From positions 1-9,080 of the forward strand of contig JAHZCF010000069.1 of assembly GCA_019423005.1 (NCBI GenBank): DNA of 9,080 nucleotides. Direction: 5' to 3'. Within the stretch, counting starts at the first letter, position 1. Each line of letters starts with the position of its first letter. The position numbers were made by a program, and so were the translations under genes. Origin of the DNA: Haemophilus sp. GTDB lineage: Bacteria > Pseudomonadota > Gammaproteobacteria > Enterobacterales > Pasteurellaceae. Below are positions 1 to 5,208 of this stretch, one piece after another. The notes beneath the pieces were generated by a model, which did no database searches, had not been told where the DNA came from, and saw nothing but the letters and a program-made list of their open reading frames with translations.

Positions 1-2
1 CT

Positions 3-830
3 GTGATGGAATACTGGCGTTGGTGGGTAGTTCACCTATGGGTAGAAGGCTTCTTTGAAGTATTCTCTGTAGCGGCACTCTCATTCATCTTTGTAAGTTT
101 AGGTTTAGTTTCACGTCGTACTGCAACTGTGGCAACCATTACTGAAGCGGCGTTATTCTTAATCGGTGGTATCCCTGGTACTTTCCACCACTTATACTTC
201 GCAGGTGCAACCACTCCAATTATTGCTGTAGGTGCATCATTCTCTGCGCTTGAAGTGGTACCTTTAGTGTTACTAGGTCATGAAGCTTGGGAACACTGGG
301 AAATGCAACAAAAAACACCTTGGATGGAACGCTTAAAATGGCCTCTTTACTGCTTCGTAGCCGTAGCGTTCTGGAATATGTTAGGTGCTGGCGTATTTGG
401 TTTCTTAATCAACCCACCAATTTCGCTTTATTATATCCAAGGCTTGAACACCACTGCCGTTCATGCTCACGCCGCATTATTCGGTGTGTATGGTTTCTTA
501 GCATTAGGTTTCGTATTCTTAATCGCTCGTTATTTACGTCCAGATACACCATTTAACGATAAGTTAATGAAATGGGGCTTCTGGCTATTAAATGGCGGTT
601 TAGTATTAATGATCGTATCAAGCTTACTACCAATTGGTATTATTCAAGGGTATGCAAGTATCTCTGAAGGCTTATGGTATGCTCGTAGTGAAGAATTTAT
701 GCAACAACCTCTATTCGATACCCTACGTTGGGTTCGTTTCGGTGGCGACGTTGTCTTCATCTTCGGTGCTCTCGCTTTCTTCTGGCAAATCTTTACGATG
801 ATTTTCTTTAAACCGAAAAAAGCAGCATAA
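3..830 (+). CDS. norB: Quinol-dependent nitric oxide reductase NorB, C-terminal part (5' end outside window)
   Basis: C-terminal 275 residues or so of a single-subunit quinol-oxidising NO reductase (qNOR), an inner-membrane enzyme that reduces 2 NO to N2O with quinol electrons. The reading frame is open to the left edge and the GTG at its start is an internal valine, so the gene is cut by the window; full-length qNOR proteins are about 750 residues. Numbering from that codon, the catalytic core is visible: H11 and E15 in VVHLWVEGFFE, H62-H63 in GTFHHLYF (with H11 the expected non-heme iron ligands), and H154 and H156 in HAHAALFGVYG (expected heme ligands). E84 lies in the conserved SALEVVPL stretch. 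Hydrophobic helices run through most of the fragment. It detoxifies NO or supports nitrogen-oxide respiration. It ends 18 bases before a strong terminator. The subfamily call comes from remembered similarity to Neisseria NorB; quite sure. Confidence 0.93.
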   Translation: MMEYWRWWVVHLWVEGFFEVFSVAALSFIFVSLGLVSRRTATVATITEAALFLIGGIPGTFHHLYFAGATTPIIAVGASFSALEVVPLVLLGHEAWEHWEMQQKTPWMERLKWPLYCFVAVAFWNMLGAGVFGFLINPPISLYYIQGLNTTAVHAHAALFGVYGFLALGFVFLIARYLRPDTPFNDKLMKWGFWLLNGGLVLMIVSSLLPIGIIQGYASISEGLWYARSEEFMQQPLFDTLRWVRFGGDVVFIFGALAFFWQIFTMIFFKPKKAA

Positions 831-848
831 TTTAATCTATTATTATTC

Positions 849-877
849 AAAAGCGGCTAAGCAATTAGCCGCTTTTT
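849..877 (+). terminator. Rho-independent terminator after norB
   Basis: A perfect 12-bp inverted repeat (849-860 with 865-876) encloses the loop GCAA, a GNRA-type tetraloop. The T-run at 873-877 is partly inside the stem. It starts 18 bases after the norB stop codon. The complementary A-run at 849-852 could allow some termination from the other strand, but there is no minus-strand gene nearby. Confidence 0.92.
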
Positions 878-904
878 ATTTGTGAAAAATTAGTTAAATT
901 TCTA

Positions 905-913
905 ACCGCACTT
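905..913 (-). repeat. DNA uptake signal sequence (USS)
   Basis: Exact ACCGCACTT, the complement of the Haemophilus uptake signal AAGTGCGGT. It is intergenic and its last base is the first base of the FNR box that follows. Confidence 0.9.
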
Positions 914-926
914 TGATCTTCATCAA
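913..926 (+). promoter_or_regulatory. FNR binding site (exact consensus)
   Basis: TTGATCTTCATCAA matches the FNR consensus TTGAT-N4-ATCAA at all ten defined positions, and the palindrome extends by one base on each side (912 T, 927 A). Its centre is 919.5. A good -10 hexamer at 947-952 implies a start near 959-961, placing the box at about -40 to -41.5, the class II activator position. The next gene is the 112-residue ORF at 1013. Activation by FNR in low oxygen is inferred; a related Crp-family regulator could also bind. Confidence 0.8.
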
Positions 927-946
927 ATCATTTACCTTCTTTTAAG

Positions 947-952
947 TATGAT
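947..952 (+). promoter_or_regulatory. -10 element of FNR-dependent promoter
   Basis: TATGAT matches TATAAT at 5 of 6 positions. No -35 hexamer is needed because the FNR box occupies that region. The predicted start near 959-961 leaves an untranslated leader of about 52 bases before the ATG at 1013. Confidence 0.6.
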
Positions 953-1012
953 TAAATTCGTCTTTAGATCTATACTTTCTCTACTTTTCAACTTTTCTTA
1001 TAACATTTCAAC

Positions 1013-1351
1013 ATGAGTGACAATCCATTCAACGCTAGTTGGTCATCAAAAGGCAATACGCTATGTCTAGGTCATTGGGATATTAGTTATCTCGGTTTAC
1101 CTGTGGTACTGCCAATTGAACGTCGAGATAAAGATATGGGAACAAATAATATTTATAATTTCATGGATCCCGAAGATGAACTTTATCGAGAAGGCTTAAT
1201 GGAAGATGATTGGATTGTGGAAAATATCGATTGGCTTTCCGATGTCTTTATTGAGCATAATATTCCCTTAGAAGAAGAAACCATGAGAGCATTTTATCAA
1301 GCAGTGAATAAGGAAGATTGGCGCTGTGGGAGCTGTGGTGGATGTATTTAA
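1013..1351 (+). CDS. Acidic 112-residue protein of unknown function with C-terminal CxxCxxC
   Basis: I do not recognise a named family. The predicted protein is soluble, with no signal peptide or membrane segment, and strongly acidic in the middle (about residues 51-90, rich in D and E). It ends in WRCGSCGGCI, with C105, C108 and C111 in C-x2-C-x2-C spacing and C18 near the start. Such spacing could bind metal or an iron-sulfur cluster, or take part in thiol chemistry; that is inference. The ATG at 1013 is the first possible start after an in-frame TAA at 1001, but no Shine-Dalgarno sequence precedes it; the leader is pyrimidine-rich. An alternative start at M42 (1136) would drop the N-terminal third. 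It lies behind an exact FNR box and downstream of norB, which suggests a role under anaerobic or nitrosative conditions. Existence of the gene is likely; function is unknown. Confidence 0.8.
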   Translation: MSDNPFNASWSSKGNTLCLGHWDISYLGLPVVLPIERRDKDMGTNNIYNFMDPEDELYREGLMEDDWIVENIDWLSDVFIEHNIPLEEETMRAFYQAVNKEDWRCGSCGGCI

Positions 1352-1356
1352 TAGCA

Positions 1357-1365
1357 AAGTGCGGT
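1357..1365 (+). repeat. DNA uptake signal sequence (USS)
   Basis: Exact AAGTGCGGT, 5 bases after the preceding stop codon. It is followed by two AT-rich tracts (about 1367-1373 and 1379-1387), as in the extended Haemophilus USS consensus. It has no inverted partner and so forms no terminator. Confidence 0.9.
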
Positions 1366-1428
1366 CAATTTTATCCTTGTTTTTATACCGAACTGTCATA
1401 ATAAAAATACTAGGAAATTCAATATTTC

Positions 1429-1437
1429 TGATATAGA
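1429..1437 (+). promoter_or_regulatory. Candidate extended -10 promoter for upp
   Basis: TGATATAGA fits the extended -10 pattern TGnTATAAT (TG plus 5 of 6 in the hexamer). No convincing -35 is seen at the usual distance, which the TGn motif could offset. The start would fall near 1444-1446, at GATTTG followed by a T-run, about 27 bases before the upp ATG. Confidence 0.5.
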
Positions 1438-1460
1438 ATTCTCCGATTTGTTTTTTAAAA

Positions 1461-1465
1461 GGGAG
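1461..1465 (+). promoter_or_regulatory. Ribosome binding site of upp
   Basis: GGGAG, 6 bases before the ATG at 1472. It decides the start: the in-frame TTG at 1448 lies upstream of this site and would add eight residues absent from Upp proteins. Confidence 0.85.
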
Positions 1466-1471
1466 AAAAGA

Positions 1472-2098
1472 ATGAAACTTGTTGAAGTTAAACATCCGCT
1501 TGTTAAACATAAATTAGGCGTGATGCGCGAAGCTGATATTGATACCAAAAAATTCCGTGAACTCGCCACTGAAGTAGGTAGCTTACTCACCTATGAAGCC
1601 ACTGCCGACCTTGAAACAGAAAAAGTGATTATTGAAGGTTGGAATGGCCCAGTCGAAATCGAACGTATCAAAGGCAAAAAGGTCACTGTTGTGCCAATTT
1701 TACGCGCTGGCCTTGGTATGATGGATGGTGTATTAGAACATGTTCCAAGTGCTCGTATCAGTGTGGTTGGGATTTATCGTAATGAAGAAACCCTTGAGCC
1801 TGTCCCTTATTTCCAAAAACTCGCGAGCGATTTAGAAGAACGTTTAGCTATCGTTGTGGACCCAATGCTTGCAACCGGTGGTTCAATGATCTCTACAATT
1901 GATCTATTAAAAGCTAAAGGTTGCCAACATATCAAAGTATTAGTATTAGTCGCGGCACCTGAAGGGATCAAAGCATTAGAAAAAGCGCATCCAGATATCG
2001 AACTTTATTGTGCATCGATTGATGATCACTTAAATGAACAAGGCTACATCATTCCAGGCTTGGGTGATGCGGGCGATAAGATTTTTGGGACGAAATAA
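1472..2098 (+). CDS. upp: Uracil phosphoribosyltransferase
   Basis: Converts uracil and PRPP to UMP and pyrophosphate in the cytoplasm, the key step of uracil salvage. The 208-residue length is the normal size for bacterial Upp. Visible motifs are PILRAGLGMMDG (about residues 75-86, with R78), the PRPP-binding loop VVDPMLATGGS (128-138, D130 and the T-G-G turn) and the C-terminal uracil-recognition segment around GYIIPGLGDAGD (191-202). The start at 1472 is set by a GGGAG ribosome binding site. The next gene is the uracil permease uraA, the usual partner, although a terminator lies between them. A candidate extended -10 promoter just upstream would start transcription at a G-A-T-rich sequence resembling UTP-sensitive pyrimidine promoters of enterobacteria. 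Identification is firm. Confidence 0.97.
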   Translation: MKLVEVKHPLVKHKLGVMREADIDTKKFRELATEVGSLLTYEATADLETEKVIIEGWNGPVEIERIKGKKVTVVPILRAGLGMMDGVLEHVPSARISVVGIYRNEETLEPVPYFQKLASDLEERLAIVVDPMLATGGSMISTIDLLKAKGCQHIKVLVLVAAPEGIKALEKAHPDIELYCASIDDHLNEQGYIIPGLGDAGDKIFGTK

Positions 2099-2110
2099 TT
2101 CCCTTTTAAT

Positions 2111-2137
2111 AAGACGGCATTTATGGCCGTCTTTTTT
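2111..2137 (+). terminator. Intrinsic terminator between upp and uraA
   Basis: Perfect 8-bp stem AAGACGGC (2111-2118) with GCCGTCTT (2126-2133), a 7-base loop, and a T-run to 2137. It starts 12 bases after the upp stop. It should lower or stop readthrough into uraA. Confidence 0.88.
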
Positions 2138-2177
2138 CCGTGCGTGAAAACACAAAAGCTAAAAAGCATTAAAACCG

Positions 2178-2186
2178 ACCGCACTT
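2178..2186 (-). repeat. DNA uptake signal sequence (USS)
   Basis: Exact ACCGCACTT in the upp-uraA gap, 31 bases before the uraA start codon. Confidence 0.9.
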
Positions 2187-2217
2187 TCAGTTAATTCAAA
2201 CCGAGAGTTGAAACTAA

Positions 2218-3465
2218 ATGAGTAATCAAACTACAACCGCACCTGTTGAGGTGCAAAGCATGGGCAAACAAGCGTTTGTCGGTTTACAGATGTTATTTGT
2301 TGCCTTTGGTGCCTTAGTATTAGTTCCTTTAATCACTGGATTAAATTCTAATACAGCCCTTCTTACCGCAGGTATCGGTACGCTACTTTTCCAACTTTGT
2401 ACCGGTAAACAGGTTCCTATTTTCTTAGCCTCCTCTTTTGCCTTTATTGCGCCTATTCAATATGGCGTACAAACTTGGGGTATTCCAACCACAATGGGTG
2501 GACTTGCTTGCGCAGGTTTCGTCTATTTCGCACTGTCAACCTTAGTGAAATTACGCGGCAGTGCTGCACTCGAACGAATCTTCCCGCCTGTTGTTGTGGG
2601 GCCCGTAATTATCATTATTGGTATGGGACTTGCACCAGTTGCTGTTGATATGGCATTAGGTAAAAACAGTGCATATAGCTATGAGCATTCGGTATTAGTT
2701 TCGATGATTACCTTGGTCACTACCCTTTCTGTTGCGGTATTTGCCAAAGGCATGATGAAACTGATTCCAATTATGTTTGGTATTGTTGCTGGCTATGTGG
2801 TTTGTTTATTCCTAGGGTTAATTAATTTCCAACCTGTTCTAGACGCAAAATGGTTTGAATTACCTCAATTAACCAAACCAGAATTTAATTTAGAAGCCAT
2901 TCTTTATATGCTACCCATTGCTATCGCACCAGCCGTTGAACACGTTGGTGGTATTATGGCAATCAGTTCTGTAACAGGTAAAGATTTCCTTAAAAAACCA
3001 GGCTTACATCGCACCTTATTAGGCGATGGTGTCGCAACGGCTGCAGCTTCATTAGTAGGTGGTCCACCAAATACCACTTATGCTGAAGTAACGGGTGCTG
3101 TAATGCTAACTCGCAACTTTAATCCAAATATTATGACTTGGGCTGCAGTATGGGCAATTGCAATTTCCTTCTGTGGTAAAGTAGGTGCATTCCTTTCTAC
3201 TATCCCAACCATCGTAATGGGTGGCATTATGATGTTAGTATTCGGTTCGATTGCCGTTGTCGGGATGAGTACCTTAATTAAAGGTAAAGTGGATGTAACT
3301 GAACCTCGCAACCTTTGCATCATTTCTGTGGTGATGACTTTCGGGATCGGTAATATGTTTGTCAACGTCGGCGATGCTGTTTCCCTAAAAGGTATCAGCC
3401 TTTGCGCTATCGTCGCGATTGTACTGAACTTGATTTTGCCAAAAGCAAAAAATGAAGTAGAATAA
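2218..3465 (+). CDS. uraA: Uracil permease (NCS2/NAT family)
   Basis: Inner-membrane uracil:proton symporter of the nucleobase-ascorbate transporter family; it supplies uracil to Upp. At 415 residues it is close to the family norm, with many hydrophobic helices (UraA has 14). Family signatures are GLQMLFVAFGALVLVP (22-37), the short unwound segment near FLASSFAFIAP (69-79), PAVEHVGG (238-245) and GGPPNTTYAE (281-290). E241 and E290 fall at the same numbers as the two glutamates important in E. coli UraA, but position 245, histidine in E. coli as I recall, is glycine here. The ATG at 2218 has a weak GAGAG site 10 bases upstream (2203-2207). A terminator separates it from upp, so uraA depends on readthrough or on its own promoter, which I could not identify. 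Family assignment is firm; substrate uracil is strongly supported by the neighbour upp. Confidence 0.94.
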   Translation: MSNQTTTAPVEVQSMGKQAFVGLQMLFVAFGALVLVPLITGLNSNTALLTAGIGTLLFQLCTGKQVPIFLASSFAFIAPIQYGVQTWGIPTTMGGLACAGFVYFALSTLVKLRGSAALERIFPPVVVGPVIIIIGMGLAPVAVDMALGKNSAYSYEHSVLVSMITLVTTLSVAVFAKGMMKLIPIMFGIVAGYVVCLFLGLINFQPVLDAKWFELPQLTKPEFNLEAILYMLPIAIAPAVEHVGGIMAISSVTGKDFLKKPGLHRTLLGDGVATAAASLVGGPPNTTYAEVTGAVMLTRNFNPNIMTWAAVWAIAISFCGKVGAFLSTIPTIVMGGIMMLVFGSIAVVGMSTLIKGKVDVTEPRNLCIISVVMTFGIGNMFVNVGDAVSLKGISLCAIVAIVLNLILPKAKNEVE

Positions 3466-3478
3466 AACTTCCCAAACA

Positions 3479-3513
3479 AAAGGGTTAAATGAACATTTAG
3501 CCCTTTCTTTTTT
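3479..3513 (+). terminator. Rho-independent terminator after uraA
   Basis: A 13-bp stem (3479-3491 with 3494-3506, one G-T wobble pair) nominally encloses only two bases, so the innermost pair is probably open in RNA. The T-run follows at 3508-3513. It starts 14 bases after the uraA stop and ends 23 bases before the hda start codon. Confidence 0.9.
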
Positions 3514-3518
3514 ATTTT
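3490..3518 (+). promoter_or_regulatory. Possible hda promoter overlapping the uraA terminator
   Basis: TGAACA (3490-3495, 4 of 6 to TTGACA) and TATTTT (3513-3518, 4 of 6 to TATAAT) are 17 bases apart. A start near 3525 would leave a leader of only about 12 bases before the GTG at 3537. Both hexamers are mediocre and the region is AT-rich, so this is tentative. Confidence 0.28.
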
Positions 3519-3536
3519 AAATCAACTCATTAATCC

Positions 3537-4232
3537 GTGAATCAGCAACTTTCTTTACCTATTCATCAAATTGATGATGAAACGCTTGAGAATTTTTATA
3601 GTGATAATAATGCATTATTACTCAATTCTTTGCGTCAAAATATGACTGATTTACAGCAACAATTCTTCTACCTTTGGGGAAACCAAAGCGTCGGAAAAAC
3701 TCATCTTCTACGCGCACTCTGTAATGAATATATTCAGCAACAACGAAGTGCGATTTATGTTCCATTAAGCAAATCACAATATTTCTCCACGGCTGTTTTT
3801 GAAAATTTAGAGCAGCAAGAATTGGTTTGTTTAGATGATTTGCATTCGGTAATTGGAAATTCAGAATGGGAAATCGCCTTATTTGATCTCTTTAATCGTA
3901 TCAAAGCCAATGGCAAAACCTTATTGGTTGTCAGTGCTGAGCAATCTCCAACTGCTCTGCCCGTTAAATTACCAGATCTGGCTTCTCGCTTAAAATGGGG
4001 AGAAAGTTATCAATTGATTCCACTCAGCGATGAACAAAAACTCGCTGTATTGAAACAAAATGCCCATCAGCGAGGCATTATGCTTTCAGATGAGACTGCC
4101 AATTTTATATTTACTCGTCTAGATCGAGATATGGCGACATTAAAAGAGGCGTTAGTTCAACTCGATAAAGCCTCATTGCAAGCTAAACGAAACCTGACCA
4201 TTCCTTTTGTGAAATCAATTTTAGACTTATAA
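3537..4232 (+). CDS. hda: DnaA regulatory inactivator Hda
   Basis: DnaA-related AAA+ protein that, bound to the DNA-loaded sliding clamp, stimulates hydrolysis of ATP by DnaA and so prevents re-initiation of replication. The 231 residues include the N-terminal clamp-binding motif QLSLP (residues 4-8), a P-loop GNQSVGKT (48-55), a Walker B-like LVCLDDLH (96-103), the box VII arginine in LASRL (R151) and a sensor-2 region near LDRDM (195-199). The tail LTIPFVKSILDL closely matches E. coli Hda as I remember it. The start is GTG: an in-frame TAA at 3531 excludes anything further upstream, and the clamp motif must be kept. There is no recognisable Shine-Dalgarno sequence. The P-loop matches the GxxxxGKT consensus, unlike the altered version I recall in E. 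coli Hda. The gene ends opposite the ccm operon, sharing a terminator. Confidence 0.95.
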   Translation: MNQQLSLPIHQIDDETLENFYSDNNALLLNSLRQNMTDLQQQFFYLWGNQSVGKTHLLRALCNEYIQQQRSAIYVPLSKSQYFSTAVFENLEQQELVCLDDLHSVIGNSEWEIALFDLFNRIKANGKTLLVVSAEQSPTALPVKLPDLASRLKWGESYQLIPLSDEQKLAVLKQNAHQRGIMLSDETANFIFTRLDRDMATLKEALVQLDKASLQAKRNLTIPFVKSILDL

Positions 4233-4247
4233 ATAGACAAAAAAATA

Positions 4248-4256
4248 ACCGCACTT
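4248..4256 (-). repeat. DNA uptake signal sequence (USS), left arm of dyad
   Basis: Exact ACCGCACTT, forming the left arm of the terminator stem. Confidence 0.92.
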
Positions 4257-4260
4257 TTTC

Positions 4261-4269
4261 AAGTGCGGT
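4261..4269 (+). repeat. DNA uptake signal sequence (USS), right arm of dyad
   Basis: Exact AAGTGCGGT, forming the right arm of the terminator stem, 4 bases from its inverted partner. Confidence 0.92.
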
Positions 4270-4288
4270 TAATTTTTTAGTGATTTAA

Positions 4289-4591
4289 TTACCAACAGTG
4301 ACGACAATAACCAACACCGACACTAGGCATTATTGCTACAGGAATGCGAGAATAACCTGTATGTTTAGAACGATGATCACTCGCATTCATTTCATTTGGA
4401 ACGCTATCTCTTTGTGCAACTTTCGCTTTTTCTCGAGCACTTACCGTATTACCACTTGTTACTCGAGCATTATAATCCTGCACGGTATTCATATCGTACG
4501 CTGCAGCACCATTTCCAATAGTTGATGCCTCTTGTGGAGCTGTACAAGCCGTTAAAACAGATAGAGCTGCAATAGAAATTAATTTTTTCAT
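4289..4591 (-). CDS. Small lipoprotein of unknown function ending in a CxxC motif
   Basis: 100-residue exported protein; I do not recognise a family. A short lipoprotein signal peptide MKKLISIAALSVLTAC ends in the lipobox L13-T14-A15-C16; C16 would be lipidated, and threonine at +2 suggests the outer membrane. The mature part is hydrophilic with a few hydrophobic residues near the end, and terminates in GYCRHCW, giving C96-x2-C99 with tryptophan as last residue. This is not a heme c site, since no histidine follows the second cysteine. The ATG at 4591 is chosen because it begins a clean signal peptide and has AAAAGG seven bases upstream; the open frame further upstream runs over the preceding gene. 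It is the last gene of the ccm-containing operon, four bases after the previous stop. Function unknown; export is well supported. Confidence 0.82.
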   Translation of the reverse strand: MKKLISIAALSVLTACTAPQEASTIGNGAAAYDMNTVQDYNARVTSGNTVSAREKAKVAQRDSVPNEMNASDHRSKHTGYSRIPVAIMPSVGVGYCRHCW

Positions 4592-4595
4592 AACG

Positions 4596-5189
4596 CTACC
4601 TTTTATCACAAACCACTTTATTAAGTGTTTCTCTGCCTTCTTTGATCCGTTCGTTCGCTTTTCTTCTAACATTCGGATCTTCGTTATTTTCAATGTATTT
4701 CGCTACATTGGCATTCTTTATTGCATAAACAGGCACATACTGCGAAGTTTTCGTTTCGCCCTGTTTATAAATTGTTGCCCCTAATACGCTTCCATAATAT
4801 TCACTTGCATCATTTGGCTTAATGTAATAATTACTAGAATTTGTTACATCTACACCATCTGTACTTTTAAAACCGCTACAGATTCCCGCGGGTGAAAGAA
4901 ACGTTGTTTTGGATGCCGCAACTTCATTAAATTTATATACTTCAAATTCAACGCTATTAGCCAGCTCTTCCATATCTTTTTCAGATTTAGGATCTAAACT
5001 TCTTTGCCCTTTTCCATCAATATATTTCACTGTTTCAGAAATATTACTTTCAGAAACATTAACTGAAAGATTATTTTCAGGCGTTTTTACCTTTGTTGCA
5101 TATACAACACTACTACCTTCGGCTAAAACAACTGACGATGCTAAAATACAAAAAGAGTAAATCCCAATTTTTTTCTTAATATGACTCAT
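4596..5189 (-). CDS. Exported protein of unknown function
   Basis: 197-residue protein; no family recognised. The N-terminus MSHIKKKIGI followed by a hydrophobic stretch (8-23) looks like a Sec signal peptide, with likely cleavage after VLA at residue 23 (before EGSS) or after VYA at 31. The mature chain is rich in N, S, T, K and E, has a tyrosine-rich middle (about 115-155), and contains only two cysteines, C104 and C194, which could form one disulfide. A charged, probably helical tail (about 172-197) follows. ATG 5189 is chosen because it starts the signal peptide; the earlier in-frame TTG at 5234 would extend it into the VOC gene. There is no clear Shine-Dalgarno sequence. GC is low (about 28-30% in two 60-base lines counted, against 40-53% in two ccmF lines), hinting at a different origin. 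It is 19 bases after the VOC gene and 4 before the lipoprotein gene. Confidence 0.8.
   Translation of the reverse strand: MSHIKKKIGIYSFCILASSVVLAEGSSVVYATKVKTPENNLSVNVSESNISETVKYIDGKGQRSLDPKSEKDMEELANSVEFEVYKFNEVAASKTTFLSPAGICSGFKSTDGVDVTNSSNYYIKPNDASEYYGSVLGATIYKQGETKTSQYVPVYAIKNANVAKYIENNEDPNVRRKANERIKEGRETLNKVVCDKR
4599..4604 (-). promoter_or_regulatory. Ribosome binding site of the lipoprotein gene
   Basis: AAAAGG on the minus strand, seven bases before the ATG at 4591. It lies inside the last two codons of the preceding gene, so translation of the two is probably coupled. It decides the start codon of the lipoprotein. Confidence 0.8.
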
Positions 5190-5208
5190 AATAATTTGAT
5201 TTTCTACG

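Larger units (their letters stand above)
4246..4271. terminator. Bidirectional terminator made of two inverted uptake signals
   Basis: Perfect 11-bp stem (4246-4256 with 4261-4271) around the loop TTTC. It has a T-run on the plus strand (4273-4278) and an A-run on the left (4239-4245) that is a T-run on the minus strand. It lies between the convergent hda and lipoprotein genes, 14 bases after the hda stop and 18 bases from the lipoprotein stop, so it can serve both. Confidence 0.92.

Noticed and set aside
1448..1471. Upstream TTG start for upp adding eight residues
   Set aside because: It lies before the GGGAG ribosome binding site, and Upp proteins begin at the MKLVEVKHP-type start; 208 residues is the usual length.
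1352..1471. Terminator after the 112-residue gene
   Set aside because: Only a single uptake signal and AT-rich sequence are present; no inverted repeat followed by a T-run was found, so readthrough into upp is possible.
3078..3479. 133-residue minus-strand open frame opposite uraA
   Set aside because: It is antisense to well-conserved uraA coding sequence, matches nothing I know, and has no ribosome binding site or operon context.
3746..3754. AAGTGCGAT in hda as an uptake signal
   Set aside because: It has one mismatch in the core, so it was not counted among the exact copies.
4292..4306. C-terminal CRHCW of the lipoprotein as a heme c attachment site
   Set aside because: Heme c needs CxxCH; the residue after the second cysteine is tryptophan and the chain ends there.
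4592..4693. Longer N-terminus for the lipoprotein
   Set aside because: The extension overlaps the preceding gene out of frame and precedes a clear signal peptide with its own ribosome binding site.
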